Shown here one piece after another: positions 1 through 5,711 of a stretch of DNA of 5,711 nucleotides. Under the pieces are notes generated by a model, which worked only from the letters and a program-made list of their open reading frames with translations, was not told where the DNA came from and ran no database searches. Position 1 is the stretch's first letter; every line of letters begins with the position of its first letter. The position numbers were made by a program, and so were the translations under genes. Origin of the DNA: Anaerolineae bacterium (lineage in GTDB: Bacteria > Chloroflexota > Anaerolineae > B4-G1 > SLSP01); NCBI GenBank assembly GCA_018055515.1, contig JAGPHL010000167.1:1-5711 (forward strand), given 5' to 3'.

Positions 1-6
1 AAGGAG
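1..6 (+). promoter_or_regulatory. Ribosome binding site of metG
   Basis: AAGGAG sits 8 nt before the ATG at 15, a near-ideal Shine-Dalgarno sequence and spacing. It fixes the metG start at 15. A TTG at position 8 opens a different frame and is not a competing start. The promoter, if there is one, lies left of the window. Confidence 0.85.
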
Positions 7-14
7 TTTGAAGC

Positions 15-1760
15 ATGGCCAAGAAAATTCTGGTCGCAGTAGCGTGGCCGTACGCGAATGGCGACTTGCATGTGGGACATCTCGCCGGCGCCTATTTGCC
101 CGCGGATATTTTTGCGCGTTATCACCGACTGGCCGGCAACGACGTGTTGATGGTCTCGGGGTCGGATTCTCACGGCACGCCGATCACGGTCAAAGCCGAC
201 AAGGAGGGCGTGACACCGCGCGAGATCTTCGAGCGCTATCACGCGCGCTTCCTGGCGACCCAAAAGACCATCGGCATTTCGTATGACCTCTTCACGCACA
301 CGGATACTCTCAATCATCATCGGGTCTCGCAGGACATGTTCCTCCGGCTGCTGGAGCAGGGCTGCCTGCACATTGAGAAGCAGCAACAGTTCTTTTCCGA
401 GACGCTGCAACGCTTCCTGCCCGATCGTTATGTGGAGGGCACCTGTCCACACTGCGGCTATCCCGACGCGCGCGGCGATCAATGCGACAACTGCGGACGG
501 CTCCTCGATGCGCTGGAGCTGGGCAACCCGCGCTGCAAGATTGACGGCTCGATCCCGGTCATTCGGGAGACGGAGCACTTCTTCCTCGATCTGGCGCAGC
601 TGGAACCTGCCGTGCTGCGTTACCTCGAGGACGGCTCGAAGGCACACTGGCGCCCGAACGTCATCCGCTACTCGCAGAATTACGTGAGGGGCGGGCTGAA
701 GTCGCGCCCCATCACCCGCGACCTGGAGTGGGGCATTCCCGTTCCCCTCCCAGGCTATGAGGGGAAGCGCCTCTACGTCTGGTTCGAGGCGGTGATCGGG
801 TACCTTTCCGCCAGCATCGAATGGGCGGCGCTGCAAGGTGACCCTGAGGCGTGGAAGGCCTGGTGGTACGACCCCGAGGCGCTGACGTATTACTTCATCG
901 GCAAGGACAACATCCCCTTCCACACGATCATCTGGCCTGCAGAACTCATCGGCGTCCAGCGGCTCTATGCGGAGACGGGGCAACTCAATCTGCCCTACGA
1001 CGTGCCCGCCAACGAGTTCATGAACATCCATGGGGCCAAGGCGGCCAAGAGCGGTCGCGAGTCGGCGGACGCGGTTCTCGATCTGTTGGAGCTCTATGAC
1101 GCCGACGCCGTGCGTTATTACCTCAGCGCGGTGATGCCGGAGACCAGCGATTCGGATTACTCCCTGGCCGATTTCGTGCAGCGCAACAACAGCGAGCTGG
1201 TGGCGATCTGGGGCAATCTGGTGAATCGGGTGCTGTCGTTCACGGTGAAGCATTTCGGCGTCGTGCCGGAGCCCGGCACCTTCGACGCGGTGGATGAGGC
1301 GCTATTGGGGCAAGCGCGGGAGGCCTTCGAGAAGGTGGGGGCGCGGCTGGCGGCGGCGCAGTTCCGCGCGGCGCTGACGGAGGCGCTGAACCTCGCGCGC
1401 GAGGCGAACCGCTATCTGGAGGTGAAATCCCCGTGGACGCAGATCAAGACGGATCGCCAGGCGACGGGGACGAGCCTCTACGTGGCGCTGCAGGCGATCA
1501 ATGCGCTGAAGATTTTGCTCGCGCCGTTCCTGCCTTTCTCCGCGCAGCGACTGCACGCCATGCTGGGCTATCAGGATGTGCTCTTCGGGATGCAGTACGT
1601 CGAGGAAATCCCCGACGCCGTCCGTCCGCACGCGGTCTTGCGCTATGACGCGACGGGCGCTACAGGGCGATGGGCCTTCGCCGAGCTGCCGGCGGGGCGG
1701 GTGCTGGAAAAACCTGCGCCGCTGTTCAAGAAGCTGGAAGCGGTGACGGAGGAAGGCTGA
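15..1760 (+). CDS. metG: Methionine--tRNA ligase (MetRS), class I
   Basis: This 581-residue cytosolic enzyme activates methionine with ATP and charges initiator and elongator tRNA(Met). The Rossmann-fold catalytic core opens with AWPYANG (10-16) and the HIGH motif as HVGH (19-22). It continues with GSDSHGTPI (49-57, Asp51 expected at the methionine amino group), VWFEAVIGY (255-263) and YFIGKDNIPFH (293-303). The inserted zinc knuckle is Cys144-x2-Cys147-x9-Cys157-x2-Cys160. A second knuckle, present in two-zinc MetRSs, is lost: Ser128 and Leu131 occupy the first Cys pair, and Cys174/Asp177 the second. The KMSKS loop reads Lys342-Ala-Ala-Lys345-Ser346, keeping both lysines but not Met and the first Ser. 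The helical anticodon-binding domain follows, with WGNLVNR (399-405) and NRYLEVKSPW (465-474); Trp474 matches the anticodon-reading Trp of the family. The protein ends soon after in a short tail with PLFKKLE, so the C-terminal Trbp111-like tRNA-binding domain of longer MetRSs is absent. The length suits this short bacterial form. No frameshift is seen. Identification is very secure. Confidence 0.98.
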   Translation: MAKKILVAVAWPYANGDLHVGHLAGAYLPADIFARYHRLAGNDVLMVSGSDSHGTPITVKADKEGVTPREIFERYHARFLATQKTIGISYDLFTHTDTLNHHRVSQDMFLRLLEQGCLHIEKQQQFFSETLQRFLPDRYVEGTCPHCGYPDARGDQCDNCGRLLDALELGNPRCKIDGSIPVIRETEHFFLDLAQLEPAVLRYLEDGSKAHWRPNVIRYSQNYVRGGLKSRPITRDLEWGIPVPLPGYEGKRLYVWFEAVIGYLSASIEWAALQGDPEAWKAWWYDPEALTYYFIGKDNIPFHTIIWPAELIGVQRLYAETGQLNLPYDVPANEFMNIHGAKAAKSGRESADAVLDLLELYDADAVRYYLSAVMPETSDSDYSLADFVQRNNSELVAIWGNLVNRVLSFTVKHFGVVPEPGTFDAVDEALLGQAREAFEKVGARLAAAQFRAALTEALNLAREANRYLEVKSPWTQIKTDRQATGTSLYVALQAINALKILLAPFLPFSAQRLHAMLGYQDVLFGMQYVEEIPDAVRPHAVLRYDATGATGRWAFAELPAGRVLEKPAPLFKKLEAVTEEG

Positions 1761-1763
1761 GCC

Positions 1764-1779
1764 GCGCCGTCGGCGGCGC
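1764..1779. repeat. Short GC inverted repeat in the metG-downstream gap
   Basis: GCGCCG (1764-1769) and CGGCGC (1774-1779) could pair as a 6-bp stem with a TCGG loop, just after the metG stop (TGA 1758-1760). No T-run follows, so it does not look like a rho-independent terminator. In DNA this GC-rich such a stem can arise by chance. At most it is a weak attenuator or an mRNA 3'-end stabiliser between metG and the next gene. Confidence 0.25.
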
Positions 1780-1808
1780 CGGCGAGCGCAAGGCGACATC
1801 TCATCTTC

Positions 1809-1813
1809 GGAGG
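1809..1813 (+). promoter_or_regulatory. Ribosome binding site of the GT-C/NHL gene
   Basis: GGAGG lies 8 nt before the ATG at 1822, supporting that start. A GTG at 1818 is out of frame. The 61-nt gap after metG holds no recognisable -35/-10 pair, so co-transcription with metG is plausible but not shown. Confidence 0.8.
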
Positions 1814-1821
1814 CGACGTGT

Positions 1822-4800
1822 ATGCAGGCGCGTACTTTGAGCCGTTGGGAACGTGTGGCGCTGGGGGTGATTCTGCTCCTGGCGATGTTCAGCCGCTTTT
1901 ACATCCTGGGTGACCGGGTGATGAGCCATGACGAGGCGCTGCACACGAAGTTCTCGTGGTATCTCTATTCGGGATCGGGGTACCGACACAACCCCATGAT
2001 GCACGGGCCGCTTCTGTTTCACATGACGGCCCTGAACTACTTTCTCTTTGGCGTCAACGACTTCGTGGCGCGGATCTTCCCGGCTGTGTTGGGCGTTCTG
2101 CTGGTGCTGAGCCCCTTCCTGTTCCGCCGCTGGCTGGGTCGGGGCGGGGCGCTGATCGCCTCGCTGATGCTGCTGATCTCGCCTGCGATCAGCTATTACA
2201 ACCGCTACATCCGGCACGACACCCCCAACATGCTCATGGCGGTGCTGTTGCTGTGGGCCATCCTCAAATACCTGGAGGAAGGGCGAAGCCGCTGGCTCTA
2301 CGCGATAGGCGCCTTCTTCGCCCTGCTCTACACGACCAAAGAAACCTGCTACATCTACACCCTCATCTATTTTATCTTGTTGGTCATCCCCTTCATCTTG
2401 AATGTGCTGCGGACGCGGTGGGCACGCCCCAACCTGTTGGTCCCTTTCCTGGCGCTCGTGGTGGTGCTGCTGGTGTGCGTGGGCGTTTACGGCCTGGCGC
2501 TGACGCAAGGGGAGGTGGTGGAGCAGGCGCTCGACGCCAACACGCGGGTAGCGAAGACGATCGTCCCCTGGTGGGGCAATGTGGCCCTCTATCTTGCGCT
2601 GGTGCTGGTGATTGGGGACGTGGTGGTGGCGTATTTCGGCGTGGGCGAGGCGACCCTACGGCGGATGCGGCTTTTCGATGTGCTCATGCTCGTGGGGACG
2701 CTGACGCTGCCGCTCGGTTCGGCCTTCCTCATCCAGCTGGCGGGCGTGGACATGATGAACCTGTACAGCGCGCTCACCACCGGCAGTCTTTCTGGCATTG
2801 ACGGGGCATCGCTAACGATCACAGCATTTTTCATCGCGGGGACGCTGGCCCTGGCTGCGGCGTTGGGATGGTGGTGGGGTCAACGCCGCTGGCTCACTGC
2901 CGCCCTCATCGCGGGGACGATTTTCACCGTCCTTTACACCACCATCTTCACCAACCCCGTGGGCTTGCTCAGTGGGCTGGTCGGCTCGCTGGCGTATTGG
3001 ATGGCGCAACAGGGGGTGCAGCGCGGCACGCAGCCGGGCTATTACTACCTGCTGCTGATGCCACTCTATGAGTATTTGCCGCTGGTCTTTTCTCTCCTGG
3101 GCGCGGGCACGCTGGCGGTGGGGGGGCTGCGCCGGTTGTTCGCGGGACGGCCCGCGTCAACGCCGGACACCGGGACGGCTGAGGCCCCTGCGGGGACGGA
3201 GGCAGCGGCGGTGGAGTCCTGGGTGGACAGTGGAACGCCCTTCGTGACGCGCTTTTTCCCGCTCTTCGCGCTGGGCTGGACGGCGCTGGCCTGGATTGCC
3301 TACACGTACGCGGGCGAGAAGATGCCCTGGCTCACCGTGCACATTGCCCTGCCGAGCATTTTCCTGGCGGCGTGGTTCCTGGGACGGGTGGCCGAGGGCG
3401 TGGATTGGCGGACGTGGTGGAAACAGCAGGGGTGGGTGCTGGCAGTGGCGTTGCCGCTCCTGGCGGTGGGCGTGACGGTGTTTGTGGACGCCGCCGGCCG
3501 CGCTCGCGTCGCCTTGAGCGGGGGGCTGGCGACGGCCGGCCCAGCGCTGGCGCAGCTGGATCCGTTGTTCCAGGCCGTGGGGGGATTCCTGGGGGCCGCG
3601 GCGGCCTTGGCGGCGGTGGTGTGGGCGTGGCGGCGCATGGGAAATCGCCCGGCGCTGCGGGTGGTGGTCCTCACCCTGGCCGCGTTCCTCGCGCTGCTCA
3701 CCGTGCGCACGATGACGACGTTCAATTACGTCACCTACGATTCGGCGACGGAATTCCTCGTCTATGCGCACGGCGCCCCGGATGTGAAAATTGCCCTGCA
3801 GCAGATTGAGGACGTCTCCTGGCGGACGACGGGCTCCCCTCGCGATGTGAAAGTGGCCTATGGCGAGCGGGAGTACACGATCTTCTCGTGGTACCTGCAT
3901 GATTTCCCCAACGCCTATTACTACGGTCAGACGCCCGATCCCGTGCAATTGCGCGAATCGCCGGTGGTGATTGCCGGGTGGCCGCAGTGGGCGGCGGTCG
4001 AAGCCATCCTGGGGGATGATTATCAGTACTTCTCCTACAAATTCCTCTGGTGGCCTCTTGAGGATTATCGCGACCTGACCTGGCAACGCATCAAGAACGC
4101 CCTGACGGATCCCGAGCTGCGTCAGGCGCTGTGGGACATCGCGTGGAAGCGGGACTATCGGCGCTACGCGCAGGTGAAGGGGCGCACCATCACCCTCCAG
4201 CAATGGCCTTACCGCGATGAATTCCGGCTCTACGTGCGCCGTGATCTGGCCGAGCAAATCTGGGGCTATCGCCTGGGGAGCACGGGCGCCGCAACGCCGA
4301 TCCCGCAGGCTACCCCGCTGGGGGATCCTTACACCGGGGCTGATCTCCTGCTCACGCCGGCGGCGACAATTTCGCTGCCGGGGGCGACCCCGCGCGATGT
4401 CGCGGCGGCGCCGGACGGCTCGCTCTATGTGACGGACACGCAGGGGCAGCGCATCTGGCACGTGAGCCGGCAGGGCGCCGTGCTCAATTCCTGGGGGGGC
4501 GAGGGCTCCGGCCCGGGGCAGTTCCGTGAGCCGTGGGGAGTGGCGGTGGATGCGGAAGGGAACGTCTACGTCGCCGATACCTGGAATCACCGCATCCAGA
4601 AATTCAGCGCGCGTGGCGAGTACCTGAGCAGCTGGGGCGCGTTGGGGCAGTTTAACCGGGGCGACATCAACGGCGAGGGGTTGTTCTATGGGCCGCGCGC
4701 TCTGGCGGTGGGACCGGATGGCTATCTTTATGTGACCGATACCGGCAACAAGCGGGTGCAGGTTTTTGACCGCGACGGGCATTTCCTGTGGGAGTTCGGC

Positions 4801-5202
4801 GGCGCGGGGCGCGATCCCGGCGAGCTGCATGAGCCGGTAGGGCTGGCGTTCAACAGCAGGGGCGAAGTCGTCCTCGCCGATTCCTGGAATCTGCGGATGC
4901 AGGTGCTGTTGCGGACGGGCGTCCCGGTGTATCAGTGGAGCGTGCCTGTCTGGAGTGTGGAGAATTCTGAAGACAAGCCTTATGTCGCCGTTGACGCCGC
5001 CGACAGGGTCTTTGTGAGCGACAGCAGTCACGGACGCGTCCTCATCTTTGACGCGCAGGGTGTCGCCCTGGGCACGCTGGGGATGAATCGGGGCTTGCAA
5101 TTCCCCGCCGGGCTGGCACTGACGGCGGACGGGCAGCTCTTCGTCGCCGATCCCCATGCCGGGACGGTCGTTGGCTTCACGCTCGCGGATTTGGGCCTGT
5201 AG
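1822..5202 (+). CDS. Agl23-like (TIGR03663-type) GT-C membrane protein with C-terminal NHL propeller
   Basis: This is a 1126-residue polytopic membrane protein. The first membrane segment (about 12-29) is followed by an outside loop with Asp37-Glu38 in HDEALH and then HGPLL (61-65). An Asp/Glu pair there is the hallmark of GT-C transferases (PMT, ArnT), which move sugars from polyprenyl-phosphate donors. Further family-like motifs are NRYIRHD (127-133), YTTKET (170-175) and YAGEKMPWLT (496-505). I count roughly 16 hydrophobic segments up to about 630, broken by an Ala/Thr/Gly-rich hydrophilic loop (about 441-473). Residues about 634-817 form an Asp/Tyr/Trp-rich soluble domain ending in YVRRDLAEQIW. 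A Pro/Thr linker (about 819-838) leads to six NHL blades (854-1117). By GT-C topology the soluble parts should face outside. The overall pattern matches what I recall of TIGR03663, called 'flippase activity-associated protein Agl23', a name with little biochemical support. Substrate and acceptor cannot be read from sequence. A role in glycan or glycolipid assembly is inferred. The family is fairly secure, the activity is not. Confidence 0.82.
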   Translation: MQARTLSRWERVALGVILLLAMFSRFYILGDRVMSHDEALHTKFSWYLYSGSGYRHNPMMHGPLLFHMTALNYFLFGVNDFVARIFPAVLGVLLVLSPFLFRRWLGRGGALIASLMLLISPAISYYNRYIRHDTPNMLMAVLLLWAILKYLEEGRSRWLYAIGAFFALLYTTKETCYIYTLIYFILLVIPFILNVLRTRWARPNLLVPFLALVVVLLVCVGVYGLALTQGEVVEQALDANTRVAKTIVPWWGNVALYLALVLVIGDVVVAYFGVGEATLRRMRLFDVLMLVGTLTLPLGSAFLIQLAGVDMMNLYSALTTGSLSGIDGASLTITAFFIAGTLALAAALGWWWGQRRWLTAALIAGTIFTVLYTTIFTNPVGLLSGLVGSLAYWMAQQGVQRGTQPGYYYLLLMPLYEYLPLVFSLLGAGTLAVGGLRRLFAGRPASTPDTGTAEAPAGTEAAAVESWVDSGTPFVTRFFPLFALGWTALAWIAYTYAGEKMPWLTVHIALPSIFLAAWFLGRVAEGVDWRTWWKQQGWVLAVALPLLAVGVTVFVDAAGRARVALSGGLATAGPALAQLDPLFQAVGGFLGAAAALAAVVWAWRRMGNRPALRVVVLTLAAFLALLTVRTMTTFNYVTYDSATEFLVYAHGAPDVKIALQQIEDVSWRTTGSPRDVKVAYGEREYTIFSWYLHDFPNAYYYGQTPDPVQLRESPVVIAGWPQWAAVEAILGDDYQYFSYKFLWWPLEDYRDLTWQRIKNALTDPELRQALWDIAWKRDYRRYAQVKGRTITLQQWPYRDEFRLYVRRDLAEQIWGYRLGSTGAATPIPQATPLGDPYTGADLLLTPAATISLPGATPRDVAAAPDGSLYVTDTQGQRIWHVSRQGAVLNSWGGEGSGPGQFREPWGVAVDAEGNVYVADTWNHRIQKFSARGEYLSSWGALGQFNRGDINGEGLFYGPRALAVGPDGYLYVTDTGNKRVQVFDRDGHFLWEFGGAGRDPGELHEPVGLAFNSRGEVVLADSWNLRMQVLLRTGVPVYQWSVPVWSVENSEDKPYVAVDAADRVFVSDSSHGRVLIFDAQGVALGTLGMNRGLQFPAGLALTADGQLFVADPHAGTVVGFTLADLGL
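4381..5187 (+). repeat. Six NHL-type propeller blades encoded at the 3' end of the membrane-protein gene
   Basis: Six copies of the NHL blade core are visible in the protein: YVTDTQGQRI (869-878), YVADTWNHRI (916-925), YVTDTGNKRV (970-979), VLADSWNLRM (1017-1026), FVSDSSHGRV (1064-1073) and FVADPHAGTV (1107-1116). Each is preceded by a G-[VL]-A-x5-G-type strand, for example WGVAVDAEG (905-913) and RALAVGPDG (959-967). Core spacing is 47, 54, 47, 47 and 43 residues. The longer step holds an insertion before blade 3 (about 945-957). Six blades can close into one propeller. NHL propellers bind proteins, RNA or ligands, or in some enzymes form the active site. Which applies here cannot be said. 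The repeats have diverged at DNA level, so recent duplication is unlikely. Confidence 0.9.
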
Positions 5203-5207
5203 GCGCC

Positions 5208-5212
5208 GGAGG
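5208..5212 (+). promoter_or_regulatory. Ribosome binding site of the downstream unknown gene
   Basis: GGAGG lies 8 nt before the GTG at 5221, the same spacing as for the other two genes. This is the main reason to choose that GTG, which is also the first start codon in the frame after the TAG at 5200-5202. It supports independent initiation rather than stop-codon readthrough. Confidence 0.75.
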
Positions 5213-5220
5213 GCAGCGCT

Positions 5221-5711
5221 GTGGACTTTTTCGAGGTCTTCCCGCAGTTGCGGTACGAACCGGATGCGGCGTTGCAGGGGCGGACGTTGCGCTTGATTGC
5301 GGCGGCGGCGCTGCCCTATGATGGCGAGGCCTTCTATTTTGAATTGCGTGAGGAGCGCTACTGGGTCAAAGGCCCTCAGGGAGAGCTCCGCATCGGCATG
5401 GGCGGCGCGCAGGTGAATGCGGAGTCGCGGGAGCCGCTGCGAGCGCTGCGGCAGTATCTGCGCCGCGCCTGGAACGTCGAGGTGCGCGCCGCCTCCTCTC
5501 CGGCGGGGCTACTGGTGCTGGAAGGCGAGCGTTGCGTCCAACTCTCCGGTCCCTGGCTGATGTTCCCGGCGGCTCCGCACTGGGTCATCCTTACCCCGCC
5601 GCAATTGGGCGGATCGGAGATGCCCGACGCCCTGGCGCAGATCGTCTACCTGCTGCCGCTGCGGCAGTCCCCCTACCCGGTCAACATCGTGGGACTCGTG
5701 CGGGTCGCGCG
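5221..5711 (+). CDS. Unrecognised protein, N-terminal part (runs off the window)
   Basis: The frame is open from GTG 5221 to the window edge, giving 163 codons plus 2 bases without a stop; the 3' end is missing. I do not recognise the family. The protein begins VDFFEVFPQLRYEPD, with no signal peptide and no clear membrane segment. It alternates short hydrophobic strands with charged turns, for example LRLIAAAALPYDGEAFYFEL, then WVKG, LRIGMGG and a helix-like stretch RALRQYLRRAW. It continues as a hydrophobic, Pro-rich region (VILTPPQLGG, IVYLLPL). This suggests a mostly beta or alpha/beta cytosolic domain, but that is only a visual impression. Codon use is GC-rich like its neighbours, which supports real coding, and no convincing alternative gene exists on either strand. 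It starts 18 bp after the GT-C/NHL gene, in the same frame and with its own ribosome binding site, so the two are probably co-transcribed. A function in the same envelope or glycan process is possible but unsupported. Confidence 0.72.
   Translation, partial: MDFFEVFPQLRYEPDAALQGRTLRLIAAAALPYDGEAFYFELREERYWVKGPQGELRIGMGGAQVNAESREPLRALRQYLRRAWNVEVRAASSPAGLLVLEGERCVQLSGPWLMFPAAPHWVILTPPQLGGSEMPDALAQIVYLLPLRQSPYPVNIVGLVRVA

Noticed and set aside
1764..1779. Rho-independent terminator after metG
   Set aside because: The stem is only 6 bp and no T-tract follows. It is kept only as a weak inverted repeat.
1302..1799. A 165-codon minus-strand frame over the 3' end of metG
   Set aside because: It is Arg-rich with no motif and lies opposite the conserved anticodon-binding domain of MetRS.
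1801..2508. A 235-codon minus-strand frame overlapping the start of the GT-C/NHL gene
   Set aside because: Its product is Gln/His/Arg-rich without a fold pattern, and it mirrors the membrane-coding strand. It is a composition artefact.
1956..2801. A 281-codon plus-strand frame inside the GT-C/NHL gene
   Set aside because: The main frame has family motifs (NRYIRHD, YTTKET) across the same stretch. This frame gives a Gly/Ala/Arg/His-rich low-complexity product.
3157..5157. A 666-codon open frame on the minus strand, antisense to the GT-C/NHL gene
   Set aside because: It is rich in Arg, Pro, Gln and His with no recognisable domain. It lies opposite a frame with clear membrane segments and NHL blades. 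Long antisense frames are expected where third positions are strongly GC-biased.
5200..5220. Sequencing error creating a false stop, with the last two genes truly one
   Set aside because: The sixth NHL blade completes before the TAG, and a ribosome binding site with standard spacing precedes the GTG. Two genes fit better.
1..5711. A defence, mobile-element, CRISPR or riboswitch system
   Set aside because: No direct repeat arrays, terminal inverted repeats, transposase or nuclease motifs, or long structured leaders were seen on either strand.

Overview
The window holds three genes on the + strand with short spacers: a complete methionyl-tRNA synthetase gene (metG, 15-1760), a large gene for a polytopic membrane protein with a C-terminal NHL-repeat propeller (1822-5202), and the 5' part of an unrecognised gene (5221 to the window edge). 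Each start is preceded by a good purine-rich ribosome binding site 8 nt upstream. I see no RNA genes, mobile elements, CRISPR arrays, phage genes, convincing promoters or rho-independent terminators. No gene-free stretch exceeds 61 bp.

The DNA is GC-rich, with strong G/C preference at third codon positions. The membrane protein resembles the TIGR03663 / 'flippase activity-associated protein Agl23' family. From memory, that family is sporadic and found mostly in Chloroflexota and some archaea. With the MetRS subtype and the base composition, this suggests a Chloroflexota (Anaerolineae-like) bacterium. This is an inference from family distribution, not a database result.

Layout: MetRS charges tRNA(Met) in the cytosol and is housekeeping. 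After 61 bp comes the 1126-residue protein. It has about 16 hydrophobic segments with GT-C-type features (an Asp-Glu pair in the first outside loop), a roughly 180-residue soluble domain, a Pro/Thr-rich linker and six NHL blades. It is probably an envelope glycosyltransferase or glycan-assembly protein with an exported propeller. After another 18 bp, in the same reading frame, an unrecognised soluble protein begins. The three could be one transcription unit, but nothing visible ties MetRS functionally to the other two.

The points most worth a second look are the membrane GT-C/NHL fusion, the altered KMSKS loop of the MetRS (Lys-Ala-Ala-Lys-Ser), and the unknown downstream gene. I found no clear evidence of a new defence, mobile or regulatory system here.
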